Assembly (NCBI GenBank): GCA_948099385.1
Contig: CANUEZ040000205.1
Span: 124,001 to 188,000 of the forward strand
Reading direction: 5' to 3'
Length of the DNA stretch: 64,000 bases
DNA from: Fasciola hepatica
Lineage: Eukaryota; Platyhelminthes; Trematoda; Plagiorchiida; Fasciolidae
Position 1 is the first letter of the stretch. Every line of letters begins with the position of its first letter. The position numbers and the translations under genes were made by a program. Of the stretch, positions 9,701-22,055 are shown in pieces. The notes below the pieces were generated by a model. The model saw only the letters and a list, made by a program, of their open reading frames with translations, did not search any database and was not told the origin of the DNA.

Positions 9701-11483
9701 GCCAATTTGAAAGCCGAAGCCAGTTTGGGGAATGTGCTATATCATGTAGTGTATATGTTGAACAAAGCGTTCAGAGCCATAACGGATAGCCTTGTGGTTC
9801 GGGTGTTCTATTGACAATCGTTCACCCCAACCCTTGTACGTGTCCCCGTGTGGACTCGGTCCATTTGCAATGCTCATGATTCCCTTAGCGGATCGAACAT
9901 CTGTACAGTGCTTCCATAATTTTCAATGGTCACTTCAGTGTTCAAGCTGCATGGAGAATCATATTATACAAATCTACTCTGCTACTGCTCAATTGCATTT
10001 TATCAGCAATTTGTGTGGATTGTTCATAAGGGAATGCCTTGGTTTTACTTAGGCCCATAAATGGAGAAGTGATGGAACATAGGATTGGATCGGTGTGCGA
10101 GAATTTGGTTCTCACCGTAAAAAGCCAATTTGAAAGCCGAAGCCAGTTTGGGGAGTGTGCTATATCATGTAGTGTATATGTTGAACAAAGCGTTCAGAGC
10201 CATATCGGATAGCCTTGTGGTTCGGATTTTCTATTGACAATCGTTCACCCCAACCCTTGTACGTGTCCCCGTGTGGACTCGGTCCATTTGCAATGCTCAT
10301 GATTCCCTTAGGGGATCAAACAGCTGTACAGTGCTTCCATAATTTGCAATGGTCAGTTCAGTGTTCAAGCTGCATGGAGAATCATATTATACAAATCTAC
10401 TCTGCTACTGCTCAATTGCATTGTATCAGCAATTTGTGTGGATTGTTCATAAGGGAATGCCTTGGTTTTACTTAGGCCCATAAATGGAGAATTGATGGAA
10501 CATAGGATTGGATCGGTGTGCGAGAATTTGTTTCTCACCGTAAAAAGCCAATTTGAAAGCCGAAGCCAGTTTGGGGAGTGTGCTATATCATGTAGTGTAT
10601 ATGTTGAACAAAGCGTTCAGAGCCATATCGGATAGCCTTGTGGTTCGGATTTTCTATTGACAATCGTTCACCCCAACCCTTGTACGTGTCCCCGTGTGGA
10701 CTCGGTCCATTTGCAATGCTCATGATTCCCTTAGTGGATCAAACAGCTGTACAGTGCTTCCATAATTTTCAATGGTCAGTTCAGTGTTCAAGCTGCATGG
10801 AGAATCATATTATACAAATCTACTCTGCTACTGCTCAATTGCATTGTATCAGCAATTTGTGTGGATTGTTCATAAGGGAATGCCTTGGTTTTTCTTAGGC
10901 CCATAAATGGAGAAGTGATGGAACATAGGATTGGATCGGTGTGCGATAATTTGTTTCTCACCGTAAAAAGCCAATTTGAAAGCCGAAGCCAGTTTGGGGA
11001 GTGTGCTATATCATGTAGTGTATATGTTGAACAAAGCGTTCAGAGCCATATCGGATAGCCTTGTGGTTCGGATTTTCTATTGACAATCGTTCACCCCAAC
11101 CCTTGTACGTGTCCCCGTGTGGACTCGGTCCATTTGCAATGCTCATGATTCCCTTAGGGGATCAAACAGCTGTACAGTGCTTCCATAATTTGCAATGGTC
11201 AGTTCAGTGTTCAAGCTGCATGGAGAATCATATTATACAAATCTACTCTGCTACTGCTCAATTGCATTGTATCAGCAATTTGTGTGGATTGTTCATAAGG
11301 GAATGCCTTGGTTTTACTTAGGCCCATAAATGGAGAAGTGATGGAACATAGGATTGGATCGGTGTGCGAGAATTTGGTTTTCACCGTAAAAAGCCAATTT
11401 GAAAGCCGAAGCCAGTTTGGGGAGTGTGCTATATCATGTAGTGTATATGTTGAACAAAGCGTTCAGAGCCATATCGGATAGCC
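6714..11483 (+). repeat. Decaying four-monomer register
   Basis: Monomers carrying GGATTTTCT continue at 7677, 9369 and 11061, exactly 1692 bp apart and in step with 4293 and 5985. Intervening monomers are increasingly substituted. Extra GGATTTTCT copies at 10215 and 10638 break the pattern. Monomer 17 (6831) still matches monomer 13, but 18 and 19 differ from 14 and 15 at diagnostic sites. The block reads as older HOR copies being overwritten by conversion. Confidence 0.65.
9792..10214 (+). repeat. Monomer 24, twin of monomer 29
   Basis: It carries the rare pair GCGGATCGAACATC and TTGCATTTTATCAG, both repeated at 11907-12329, 2115 bp (five monomers) away. Each is preceded by a monomer whose end has CACATAAATCGAG and GGGGAATGTGC. 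This is a small five-monomer echo inside a mainly four-monomer region. Confidence 0.8.
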
Positions 11484-11906
11484 TTGTGGTTCGGGTGTTC
11501 TATTGACAATCGTTCACCCCAACCCTTGTACGTGTCCCCGTGTGGACTCGGTCCATTTGCAATGCTCATGATTCCCTTAGTGGATCAAACAGCTGTACAG
11601 TGCTTCCATAATTTGCAATGGTCAGTTCAGTGTTCAAGCTGCTAGGAGAATCATATTATAGAAATCTACTCTGCTACTGCTCAAATGCATTGTATCAGCA
11701 ATTTGTCTAGATTGTTCATAAGGGAATGCCTTGGTTTTACTTAGGCACATAAATCGAGAAGTGATGGAACATAGGATTGGATCGGTGTGCGAGAATTTAG
11801 TTCTCACCGTAAAAAGCCAATTTGAAAGCCGAAGCCAGTTTGGGGAATGTGCTATATCATGTAGTGTATATGTTGAACAAAGCGTTCAGAGCCATAACGG
11901 ATAGCC

Positions 11907-12329
11907 TTGTGGTTCGGGTGTTCTATTGACAATCGTTCACCCCAACCCTTGTACGTGTCCCCGTGTGGACTCGGTCCATTTGCAATGCTCATGATTCCCT
12001 TAGCGGATCGAACATCTGTACAGTGCTTCCATAATTTTCAATGGTCACTTCAGTGTTCAAGCTGCATGGAGAATCATATTATACAAATCTACTCTGCTAC
12101 TGCTCAATTGCATTTTATCAGCAATTTGTGTGGATTGTTCATAAGGGAATGCCTTGGTTTTACTTAGGCCCATAAATGGAGAAGTGATGGAACATAGGAT
12201 TGGATCGGTGTGCGAGAATTTGGTTCTCACCGTAAAAAGACAATTTGAAAGCCGAAGCCAGTTTGGGGAGTGTGCTATATCATGTAGTGTATATGTTGAA
12301 CAAAGCGTTCAGAGCCATATGGGATAGCC
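11907..12329 (+). repeat. Monomer 29, twin of monomer 24
   Basis: Same rare markers as 9792-10214. The copies part near their right ends, where this one reads AAAAAGACAATTTG instead of AAAAAGCCAATTTG and is followed by CATATGGGATAG. Confidence 0.8.
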
Positions 12330-14771
12330 TTGTGGTTCGGGTGTTCTATTGACAATCGTTCACCCCAACCCTTGTACGTGTCCCCGTGTGGACTCGGTCC
12401 ATTTGCAATGCTCATGATTCCCTTAGCGGATCAAACAGCTGTACAGTGCTTCCAGAATTTTCAATGGTCAGTTCAGTGTCCAAGCTACATGGAGAATCAT
12501 ATTATACAAATCTAATCTGCTACTGCTCAATTGCATTGTATCAGCAATTTGTGTGGATTGTTCATGAGGGAATGCCTTGGTTTTACTTAGGCCCATAAAT
12601 GGAGAAGTGATGGAACATAGGATTGGATCGGTGTGCGAGAATTTGGTTCTCACCGTAAAAAGCCAATTTGAAAGCCGAAGCCAGTTTGGGGAGTGTGCTA
12701 GATTATGTAGTGTAGATGTTGAACAAAGCGTTCAGAGCCATATCGGATAGCCTTGTGGTTCGGGTGTTCTATTGACAATCGTTCACCTCAACCCTTGTAC
12801 GTGTCCCCGTGTGGACTCGGTCCATTTGCAATGCTCATGATTCCCTTAGGGGATCAAACATCTGTACAGTGCTTCCATAATTTTCAATGGTCAGTTCAGT
12901 GTTCAAGCTGCATGCAGAATCATATTATACAAATCTACTCTGCTACTGCTCAATTGCCGTGTATCCGCAATTTGTGTGGATTGTTCATAAGGGAATGCCT
13001 TGGTTTTACTTAGGCCGATAAATGGAGAAGTAATGGAACATAGGATTGGATCGGTGTGCGAGAATTTGTTTCTCACGGTAAAAAGCCAATTTGAAAGCCG
13101 AAGCCAGTTTGGGGAGTGTGCTCTATCATGTAGTGTATATGTTGAACAAAGCGTTCAGACCCATATCGGATAGCCTTGTGGTTCGGGTGTTCTATTGACA
13201 ATCGTTCACCCCAACCCTTGTACGTGTCCCCGTGTGGACTCGGTCCATTTGCAATGCTCATGATTCCCTTAGCGGATCAAACAGCTGTACAGTGCTTCCA
13301 TAATTTTCAATGGTCAGTTCAGTGTTCAAGCTGCATGGAGAATCATATTATACAAATCTACTCTGCTACTGCTCAATTGCATTGTATCAGCAATTTGTGT
13401 TTATTGTTCATACGGGAATGCCTTGGTATTACTTAGGCCCATAAATGGAGAAGTGAGGGAACATAGGATTGGATCGGTGTGCAAGAATTTGTTTCTCACC
13501 GTAAAAAGCCAATTTGAAAGCCGAAGCCAGTTTGGGGAGTGTGCTAGATTATGTAGTGTATATGTTGAACAAAGCGTTCAGGCCCATATGGGATAGCCTT
13601 GTGGTTCGGGTGTTCTATTGACAATCGTTCACCCCAACCCTTGTACGTGTCCCCGTGTGGACTCGGTCCATTTGCAATGCTCACGATTCCCTTAGAGGGT
13701 TAAACTGCTGCACAGTGCTTGCAGAATTTTCAATGATCATTTTGGTTTTCAAGCTGCATGGAGAATCATATTGTACAAATCTACTCTGCTACTGCTCAAT
13801 TGCATTGTATCAGCAATTTGTGTAGATTGTTCATAAGGGAATGCCTTGGTTTTACTTATTGAAATTAAAGGAGAAATAATGGAACATATGATTGGATCGG
13901 TGTGCGAGAATTTGGTTCTCACCGTGAAAAGCCAATTTGAAAGCCGAAGCCAGTTTGGGGAGTGTCCTGTATCATGATTATCTTATGTTGAACAAAGCGT
14001 TCAGAGCCATATCGGATAGCCTTGTGGTTCGGATTTTCTATTGACAATCGTTCACCCCAACCCTTGTACGTGTCCCCGTGTGGACTCGGTCCATTTGCAA
14101 TGCTCATGATTCCCTTAGCGGATCAAACAGCTGTACAGTGCTTCCATAATTTGCAATGGTCAGTTCAGTGTTCAAGCTGCATGCAGAATCATATTATACA
14201 AATCTACTCTGCTACTGCTCAATTGCATTGTATCAGCAATTTGTGTAGATTGTTCATAAAGGAATGCCTTGGTTTTACTAAGGCCCATAAATGGAGAAGT
14301 GATGGAACATAGGATTGGATCGGTGTGCGATAATTTGGTTCTCACCGTAAAAAGCCAATTTGAAAGCCGAAGCCAGTTTGGGGAATGTGCTATATCATGT
14401 AGTGTATATGTTGAACAAAGCGTTCAGAGCCATAACGGATAGCCTTGTGGTTCGGGTGTTCTATTGACAATCGTTCACCCCAACCCTTGTACGTGTCCCC
14501 GTGTGGACTCGGTCCATTTGCAATGCTCATGATTCCCTCAGTGGATCAAAGATCTGTACAGTGCTTCCATAATTTTCAATGGTCAGTTCAGTGTTCAAGC
14601 TGCATGGAGAATCATAATATACAAATCTACTCTGCTACTGATCAATTGCATTGTATCAGCAATTTGTGTGGATTGATCATATGTGAAATTTTAATTTTAC
14701 TTAGGCCCATAAATGGAGAAATGATGGAACATAGGATTGGATCGGTGTGCGAGAATTTGGTTCTCACCGTG
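12330..14771 (+). repeat. Monomers 30-35, no clear higher-order register
   Basis: Monomers here differ from each other and I see no block repeat, apart from monomer 34 (14022), which matches 36 (14867) and 40 (16557). Monomer 35 (14445) has a one-base deletion and an altered patch, TGTGAAATTTTAATTTTAC. Nothing other than satellite is present. Confidence 0.8.
13599..14021 (+). repeat. Divergent monomer 33 with AGAGGGTTAAA patch
   Basis: The centre reads CCCTTAGAGGGTTAAACTGC instead of the usual GGATCAAACAGC. Further changes follow: CTTGCAGAATTTTC, ATGATCATTTTGG, and a 3' patch ACTTATTGAAATTAAAGG. It is among the most divergent monomers in the left half and may retain an older subfamily. Confidence 0.8.
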
Positions 14772-16461
14772 AAAAGCCAATTTGAAAGCCGAAGCCAGTT
14801 TGGGGAGTGTCCTGTATCATGATTATCTTATGTTGAACAAAGCGTTCAGAGCCATATCGGATAGCCTTGTGGTTCGGATTTTCTATTGACAATCGTTCAC
14901 CCCAACCCTTGTACGTGTCCCCGTGTGGACTCGGTCCATTTGCAATGCTCATGATTCCCTTAGCGGATCAAACAGCTGTACAGTGCTTCCATAATTTGCA
15001 ATGGTCAGTTCAGTGTTCAAGCTGCATGCAGAATCATATTATACAAATCTACTCTGCTACTGCTCAATTGCATTGTATCAGCAATTTGTGTAGATTGTTC
15101 ATAAAGGAATGCCTTGGTTTTACTAAGGCCCATAAATGGAGAAGTGATGGAACATAGGATTGGATCGGTGTGCGAGAATTTGGTTCTCACCGTAAAAAGC
15201 CAATTTGAAAGCCGAAGCCAGTTTGGGGAGTGTGCTATATTATGTAGTGTATATGTTGAACAAAGCGTTCAGAGCCATATCGGATAGCCTTGTGGTTCGG
15301 GTGTTCTATTGACAATCGTTCACCCCAACCCTTGTAAGTGTCCCCGTGTGGACTCGGTCCATTTGCAATGCTCATGATTCCCTTAGGGGATCAAACATCT
15401 GTACAGTGCTTCCATAATTTTCAATGGTCAGTTCAGTGTTCAAGCTGCATGGAGAATCATATTATACAAATCTACTCTGCTACTGCTCAATTGCATTGTA
15501 TCAGCAATTTGGGTGGATTGATCATAAGGGAATGCCTTGGTTTTACTTAGGCCCATAAATGGAGAAGTGATGGAACATAGGAATGTATCGGTGTGCGAGA
15601 ATTTGGTTCTCACGGTAAAAAGCCAATTTAAAGCCGAAGCCAGTTTGGGGAGTGTCCTGTATCATGAATATTGTATGTTGAACAAAGCGTTCAGAGCCAT
15701 ATCGGATAGCCTTGTGGTTCGGGTGTTCTATTGACAATCGTTCACCCCAACCCTTGTACGTGTCCCCGTGTGGATTCGGTCCATTTGCAATGCTCATGAT
15801 TCCCTTAGGGGATCAAACAGCTGTACAGTGCTTCCATAATTTTCAATGGTCAGTTCAGTGTTCAAGCTGCATGGAGAATCATATTATACAAATCTACTCT
15901 GCTACTGCTCAATTGAATTGTATCAACATTTTGTGTGGATTGATCATAAGGGAATGCCTTGGTTTTACTTAGGCCCATAAATGGAGAAGTGATGGAACAT
16001 AGGATTGGTTCGGTGTGCGAGAATTCGGTTCTCACGGTAAAAAGCCAATTTAAAGCCGAAGCCAGTTTGGGGAGTGTCCTGTATCATGAATATTGTATGT
16101 TGAACAAAGCGTTCAGAGCCATATCGGATAGCCTTGTGGTTCGGGTGTTCTATTGACAATCGTTCACCCCAACCCTTGTACGTGTCCCCGTGTGGACTCG
16201 GTCCATTTGCAATGCTCATGATTCCCTTAGCGGATCAAACAGCTGTACAGTGCTTCCATAATTTTCAATGGTCAGTTCAGTGTTCAAGCTGCATGGAGAA
16301 TCATATTATACAAATCTACTCTGCTACTGCTCAATTGAATTGTATCAACATTTTGTGTGGATTGATCATAAGGGAATGCCTTGGTTTTACTTAGGCCCAT
16401 AAATGGAGAAGTGATGGAACATAGGATTGGTTCGGTGTGCGAGAATTCGGTTCTCACCGTA
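14772..16461 (+). repeat. Four-monomer tandem duplication (1690 bp), copy 1
   Basis: 14772-16500 matches 16462-18190 with a shift of 1690 bp. The two copies overlap by 39 bp, as expected for a tandem duplication with slightly more than two periods. Landmarks at 14867, 15290, 15712 and 16134 recur at 16557, 16980, 17402 and 17824. Two of the four monomers share a one-base deletion (AATTTAAAGCC), which makes the period 2 bp short of 4 x 423. The left limit is a G/A difference at 14771/16461. Confidence 0.9.
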
Positions 16462-18190
16462 AAAAGCCAATTTGAAAGCCGAAGCCAGTTTGGGGAGTGT
16501 CCTGTATCATGATTATCTTATGTTGAACAAAGCGTTCAGAGCCATATCGGATAGCCTTGTGGTTCGGATTTTCTATTGACAATCGTTCACCCCAACCCTT
16601 GTACGTGTCCCCGTGTGGACTCGGTCCATTTGCAATGCTCATGATTCCCTTAGCGGATCAAACAGCTGTACAGTGCTTCCATAATTTGCAATGGTCAGTT
16701 CAGTGTTCAAGCTGCATGCAGAATCATATTATACAAATCTACTCTGCTACTGCTCAATTGCATTGTATCAGCAATTTGTGTAGATTGTTCATAAAGGAAT
16801 GCCTTGGTTTTACTAAGGCCCATAAATGGAGAAGTGATGGAACATAGGATTGGATCGGTGTGCGAGAATTTGGTTCTCACCGTAAAAAGCCAATTTGAAA
16901 GCCGAAGCCAGTTTGGGGAGTGTGCTATATTATGTAGTGTATATGTTGAACAAAGCGTTCAGAGCCATATCGGATAGCCTTGTGGTTCGGGTGTTCTATT
17001 GACAATCGTTCACCCCAACCCTTGTAAGTGTCCCCGTGTGGACTCGGTCCATTTGCAATGCTCATGATTCCCTTAGGGGATCAAACATCTGTACAGTGCT
17101 TCCATAATTTTCAATGGTCAGTTCAGTGTTCAAGCTGCATGGAGAATCATATTATACAAATCTACTCTGCTACTGCTCAATTGCATTGTATCAGCAATTT
17201 GGGTGGATTGATCATAAGGGAATGCCTTGGTTTTACTTAGGCCCATAAATGGAGAAGTGATGGAACATAGGAATGTATCGGTGTGCGAGAATTTGGTTCT
17301 CACGGTAAAAAGCCAATTTAAAGCCGAAGCCAGTTTGGGGAGTGTCCTGTATCATGAATATTGTATGTTGAACAAAGCGTTCAGAGCCATATCGGATAGC
17401 CTTGTGGTTCGGGTGTTCTATTGACAATCGTTCACCCCAACCCTTGTACGTGTCCCCGTGTGGATTCGGTCCATTTGCAATGCTCATGATTCCCTTAGGG
17501 GATCAAACAGCTGTACAGTGCTTCCATAATTTTCAATGGTCAGTTCAGTGTTCAAGCTGCATGGAGAATCATATTATACAAATCTACTCTGCTACTGCTC
17601 AATTGAATTGTATCAACATTTTGTGTGGATTGATCATAAGGGAATGCCTTGGTTTTACTTAGGCCCATAAATGGAGAAGTGATGGAACATAGGATTGGTT
17701 CGGTGTGCGAGAATTCGGTTCTCACGGTAAAAAGCCAATTTAAAGCCGAAGCCAGTTTGGGGAGTGTCCTGTATCATGAATATTGTATGTTGAACAAAGC
17801 GTTCAGAGCCATATCGGATAGCCTTGTGGTTCGGGTGTTCTATTGACAATCGTTCACCCCAACCCTTGTACGTGTCCCCGTGTGGACTCGGTCCATTTGC
17901 AATGCTCATGATTCCCTTAGCGGATCAAACAGCTGTACAGTGCTTCCATAATTTTCAATGGTCAGTTCAGTGTTCAAGCTGCATGGAGAATCATATTATA
18001 CAAATCTACTCTGCTACTGCTCAATTGAATTGTATCAACATTTTGTGTGGATTGATCATAAGGGAATGCCTTGGTTTTACTTAGGCCCATAAATGGAGAA
18101 GTGATGGAACATAGGATTGGTTCGGTGTGCGAGAATTCGGTTCTCACCGTAAAAAGCCAATTTGAAAGCCGAAGCCAGTTTGGGGAGTGT
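16462..18190 (+). repeat. Four-monomer tandem duplication (1690 bp), copy 2
   Basis: Second copy; no internal mismatch found in the lines compared. It ends where 18191 reads G (GTGCTATATC) against C at 16501 (GTCCTGTATC). Both copies carry the otherwise rare GTCCTGTATCATG end patch, which reappears far away near 34687. Confidence 0.9.
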
Positions 18191-20785
18191 GCTATATCAT
18201 GTAGTGTATATGTTGAACAAAGCGTTCAGAGCCATATCGGATAGCCTTGTGGTTCGGGTGTTCTATTGACAATCGTTCACCCCAACCCTTGTACGTGTCC
18301 CCGTGTGGACTCGGTCCATTTGCAATGCTCATGCTTCCCTTAGGGGATCAAACAGCTGTACAGTGCTTCCATAATTTTCAATGGTCAGTTCAGTGTTCAA
18401 GCTGCATGGAGAATCATATTATACAAATCTACTCTGCTACTGCTCAATTGCATTGTATCAGCAATTTGTGTGGATTGTTCATAAGGGAATGCCTTGGTTT
18501 TACTTAGGCCCATAAATGGAGAAGTGATGGAACATAGGATTGGATCGGTGTGCGAGAATTTGGTTCTCACCGTAAAAAGCCAATTTGAAAGCCGAAGCCA
18601 GTTTGGGGAGTGTGCTATATCATGTAGTGTATATGTTGAACAAAGCGTTCAGAGCCATATCGGATAGCCTTGTGGTTCGGGTGTTCTATTGACAATCGTT
18701 CACCCCAACCCTTGTACGTGTCCCCGTGTGGACTCGGTCCATTTGCAATGCTCATGATTCCCTTAGGGGATCAAACATCTGTACAGTGCTTCCATAATTT
18801 TCAATGGTCAGTTCAGTGTTCAAGCTGCATGGAGAATCATATTACACAAATCTAATCTGCTACTGCTCAATTGCATTGTATCAACAATTTGTGTGGATTG
18901 ATCATAAAGGAATGCCTTGGTTTTACTTAGGCCCATAAATGGAGAAGTGATGGAACATAGGATTGGATCGGTGTGCGAGAATTTGGTTCTCACCGTAAAA
19001 AGCCAATTTGAAAGCCGAAGCCAGTTTGGGGAGTGTGCTATATCATGTAGTGTATATGTTGAACAAAGCGTTCAGAGCCATATCGGATAGCCTTGTGGTT
19101 CGGGTGTTCTATTGACAATCGTTCAACCCAACCCTTGTACGTGTCCCCGTGTGGACTCGGTCCATTTGCATGGCTCATGACTCTTTCAGATGGTTAATGC
19201 AGCTGAACAGTGCTTCCATAATTTGCAATGGTCAGTTCAGTGTTCAAGCTGCATGGAGAATCATATTATACAAATCTTCTCTGCTACTGCTCAATTGCAT
19301 TGTGTCAGCAATTTGTGTGGATTGTTCATAAGGGAATGCCTTGGTTTTACTTAGGCCCATAAATGGAGAAGTGATGGAACATAGGATTGGATCGGTGTGC
19401 GAGAATTTGGTTCTCACGGTGAAAAGCCAATTTGAAAGCCGAAGCCAGTTTAGGGAGTGTGCTATATCATGTAGTGTATATGTTGAACAAAGCGTTCAGA
19501 GCCATATCGGATAGCCTGGTGGTTCGGGTGTTCTATTGACAATCGTTCACCCCAACCCTTGTACGTGTCCCCGTGTGGACTCGGTCCATTTGCAATGCTC
19601 ATGATTCCCTTAGGGGATCAAACAGCTGTACAGTGCTTCCATAATTTTCAATGGTCAGTTCAGTGTTCAAGCTGCATGGAGAATCATATTATACAAATCT
19701 ACTCTGCTACTGCTCAATTGCATTGTATCAGCAATTTGTGTGGATTGTTCATAAGGGAATGCCTTGGTTTTACTTAGGCCCATAAATGGAGAAGTGATGG
19801 AACATAGGATTGGATCGGTGTGCGAGAATTTGATTCTCACCGTAAAAAGCCAATTTGAAAGCCGAAGTCAATTTGGGGAGTGTGCTATATCATGTAGTGT
19901 ATATGTTGAACAAAGCGTTCAGAGCCATATCGGATAGCCTTGTGGTTCGGGTGTTCTATTGACAATCGTTCACCCCAACCCTTGTACGTGTCCCCGTGTG
20001 GACTCGGTCCATTTGCAATGCTCATGATTCCCTTAGCGGATCAAACAGCTGTACAGTGCTTCCATAATTTTCAATGGTCACTTCAGTGTTCAAGCTGCAT
20101 GGAGAATCATATTATACACATCTACTCTGCTACTGCTCTATTGCATTGTATCAGCAATTTGTGTGGATTGTTCATAAAGGAATGCCTTGGTTTTACTTAG
20201 GCCCATAAATGGAGAAGTGATGGAACATAGGATTGGATCGGTGTGCGAGAATTTGGTTCTCACGGTGAAAAGCCAATTTGAAAGCCGAAGCCAGTTTGGG
20301 GAGTGTGCTATATCATGTTGTGTATATGTTGAACAAAGCGTTCAGAGCCATATCGGATAGCCTTGTGGTTCGGGTGTTCTATTGACAATCGTTCACCCCA
20401 ACCCTTGTACGTGTCCCCGTGTGGACTCGGTCCATTTGCAATGCTCATGATTCCCTTAGGGGATCAAACATCTGTACAGTGCTTCCATAATTTTCAATGG
20501 TCAGTTCAGTGTTCAAGCTGCATGGAGAATCATATTATACAAATCTAATCTGCTACTGCTCAATTGCATTGTATCAGCAATTTGTGTGGACTGTTCATGA
20601 GGGAATGCCTTGGTTCTACATAGAGTCATAAATGGAGAAGTGATGGAACATAGGATTGGATCGGTGTGCGAGAATTTGGTTCTCACCGTAAAAAGCCAAT
20701 TTGAAAGCCGAAGCCAGTTTGTGGAGTGTGCTATATCATGTAGTGTATATGTTGAACAAAGCGTTGAGAGCCATATCGGATAGCC
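18191..20785 (+). repeat. Monomers 44-49, mostly consensus-like
   Basis: Near-consensus monomers without evident block structure, apart from monomer 46. The junction at 19517 has CCTGGTGG instead of CCTTGTGG. Monomer 49 (20363) carries the CTACATAGAGTCAT patch otherwise concentrated at 35.0-38.0 kb. Confidence 0.8.
19093..19516 (+). repeat. Divergent 424-bp monomer 46
   Basis: The centre reads GACTCTTTCAGATGGTTAAT, then GCAGCTGAACAG, replacing the usual GATTCCCTTAG and GGATCAAACAGC. The flanks are ordinary, so the change is a local patch that adds one base. Confidence 0.8.
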
Positions 20786-21631
20786 TTGTGGTTCGGGTGT
20801 TCTATTGACAATCGTTCACCCCAACCCTTGTACGTGTCCCCGTGTGGACTCGGTCCATTTGCAATGCTCATGATTCCCTTAGGGGATCAAACAGCTGTAC
20901 AGTGCTTCCAGAATTTTCAATGGTCATTTCAGGGTTCAAGCTACTTGGAATATCAGATTATACACATCTACTCTGCTACTAATCAATTGAATTGTATCAG
21001 CAATTTGTGTGGATTGTTCATAAAGGAATGCCTTGGTTTTACTTAGGCCCATAAATGGAGAAGTGATGGAACATAGGATTGGATCGGTGTGCGAGAATTT
21101 GGTTCTCACCGTAAAAAGACAATTTGAAAGCCGAAGCCAGTTTGGGGAGTGTGCTATATCATGTAGTGTATATGTTGAACAAAGCGTTCAGAGCCATATC
21201 GGATAGCCTTGTAGTTCGGGTGTTCTATTGACAATCGTTCACCCCAACCCTTGTAAGTGTCCCCGTGTGGACTCGGTCCATTTGCAATGCTCATGATTCC
21301 CTTAGGGGATCAAACAGCTGTACAGTGCTTCCATAATTTTCAATGGTCAGTTCAGTGTTCAAGCTGCATGGAGAATCATATTATACAAATCTAATCTGCT
21401 ACTGCTCAATTGCATTGTATCATCAATTTGTGTTGATTGTTCATAAGGGAATGCCTTGGTTTTAATTATTGCCAATAAACGAGAAGTGATGGAACATAGG
21501 ATTGGATCGGTGTGCGAGAATTTGGTTCTCACCGTAAAAATCCAATTTGAAAGCCGAAGCCAGTTTGGGGAGTGTGCTAGATTATGTAGTGTAGATGTTG
21601 AACAAAGCGTTCAGAGCCATATCGGATAGCC

Positions 21632-22055
21632 TTGTGGTTCGGGTGTTCTATTGACAATCGTTCACCCCAACCCTTGTACGTGTCCCCGTGTGGACTCGGT
21701 CCATTTGCAATGCTCATGACTCTCTTAGAGGGTTAAAACTGCTGTACAGTGCTTCCATAATTTTCAATGGTCAGTTCAGTGTTCAAGCTGCATGCAGAAT
21801 CATATTATACAAATCTACTCTGCTACTGCTCAATTGCATTGTATCAGTATTTTGTGTGGATTGATCATATGGGAATGCCTTGGTTTTATTTAGGCCCATA
21901 AATGGAGAAATGATGGAACGTAGGATTGGATCGGTGTGCGAGAATTTGATTCTCACCGTAAAAAGCCAATTTGAAAGCCGAAGCCAGTTTGGGGAGTGTG
22001 CTCTATCATGTAGTGTATATGTTGAACAAAGCGTTCAGAGCCATAACGGATAGCC
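21632..22055 (+). repeat. Divergent 424-bp monomer 52
   Basis: The centre reads CATGACTCTCTTAGAGGG followed by TTAAAACTGCTG, one base longer than normal. This is the same patch class as monomers 33, 58 and 60. Confidence 0.8.

Noticed and set aside
15543..15797. Minus-strand open frames of 61-84 codons
   Set aside because: They are the reverse complement of the conserved core, recur at the monomer period and appear or vanish with single substitutions.
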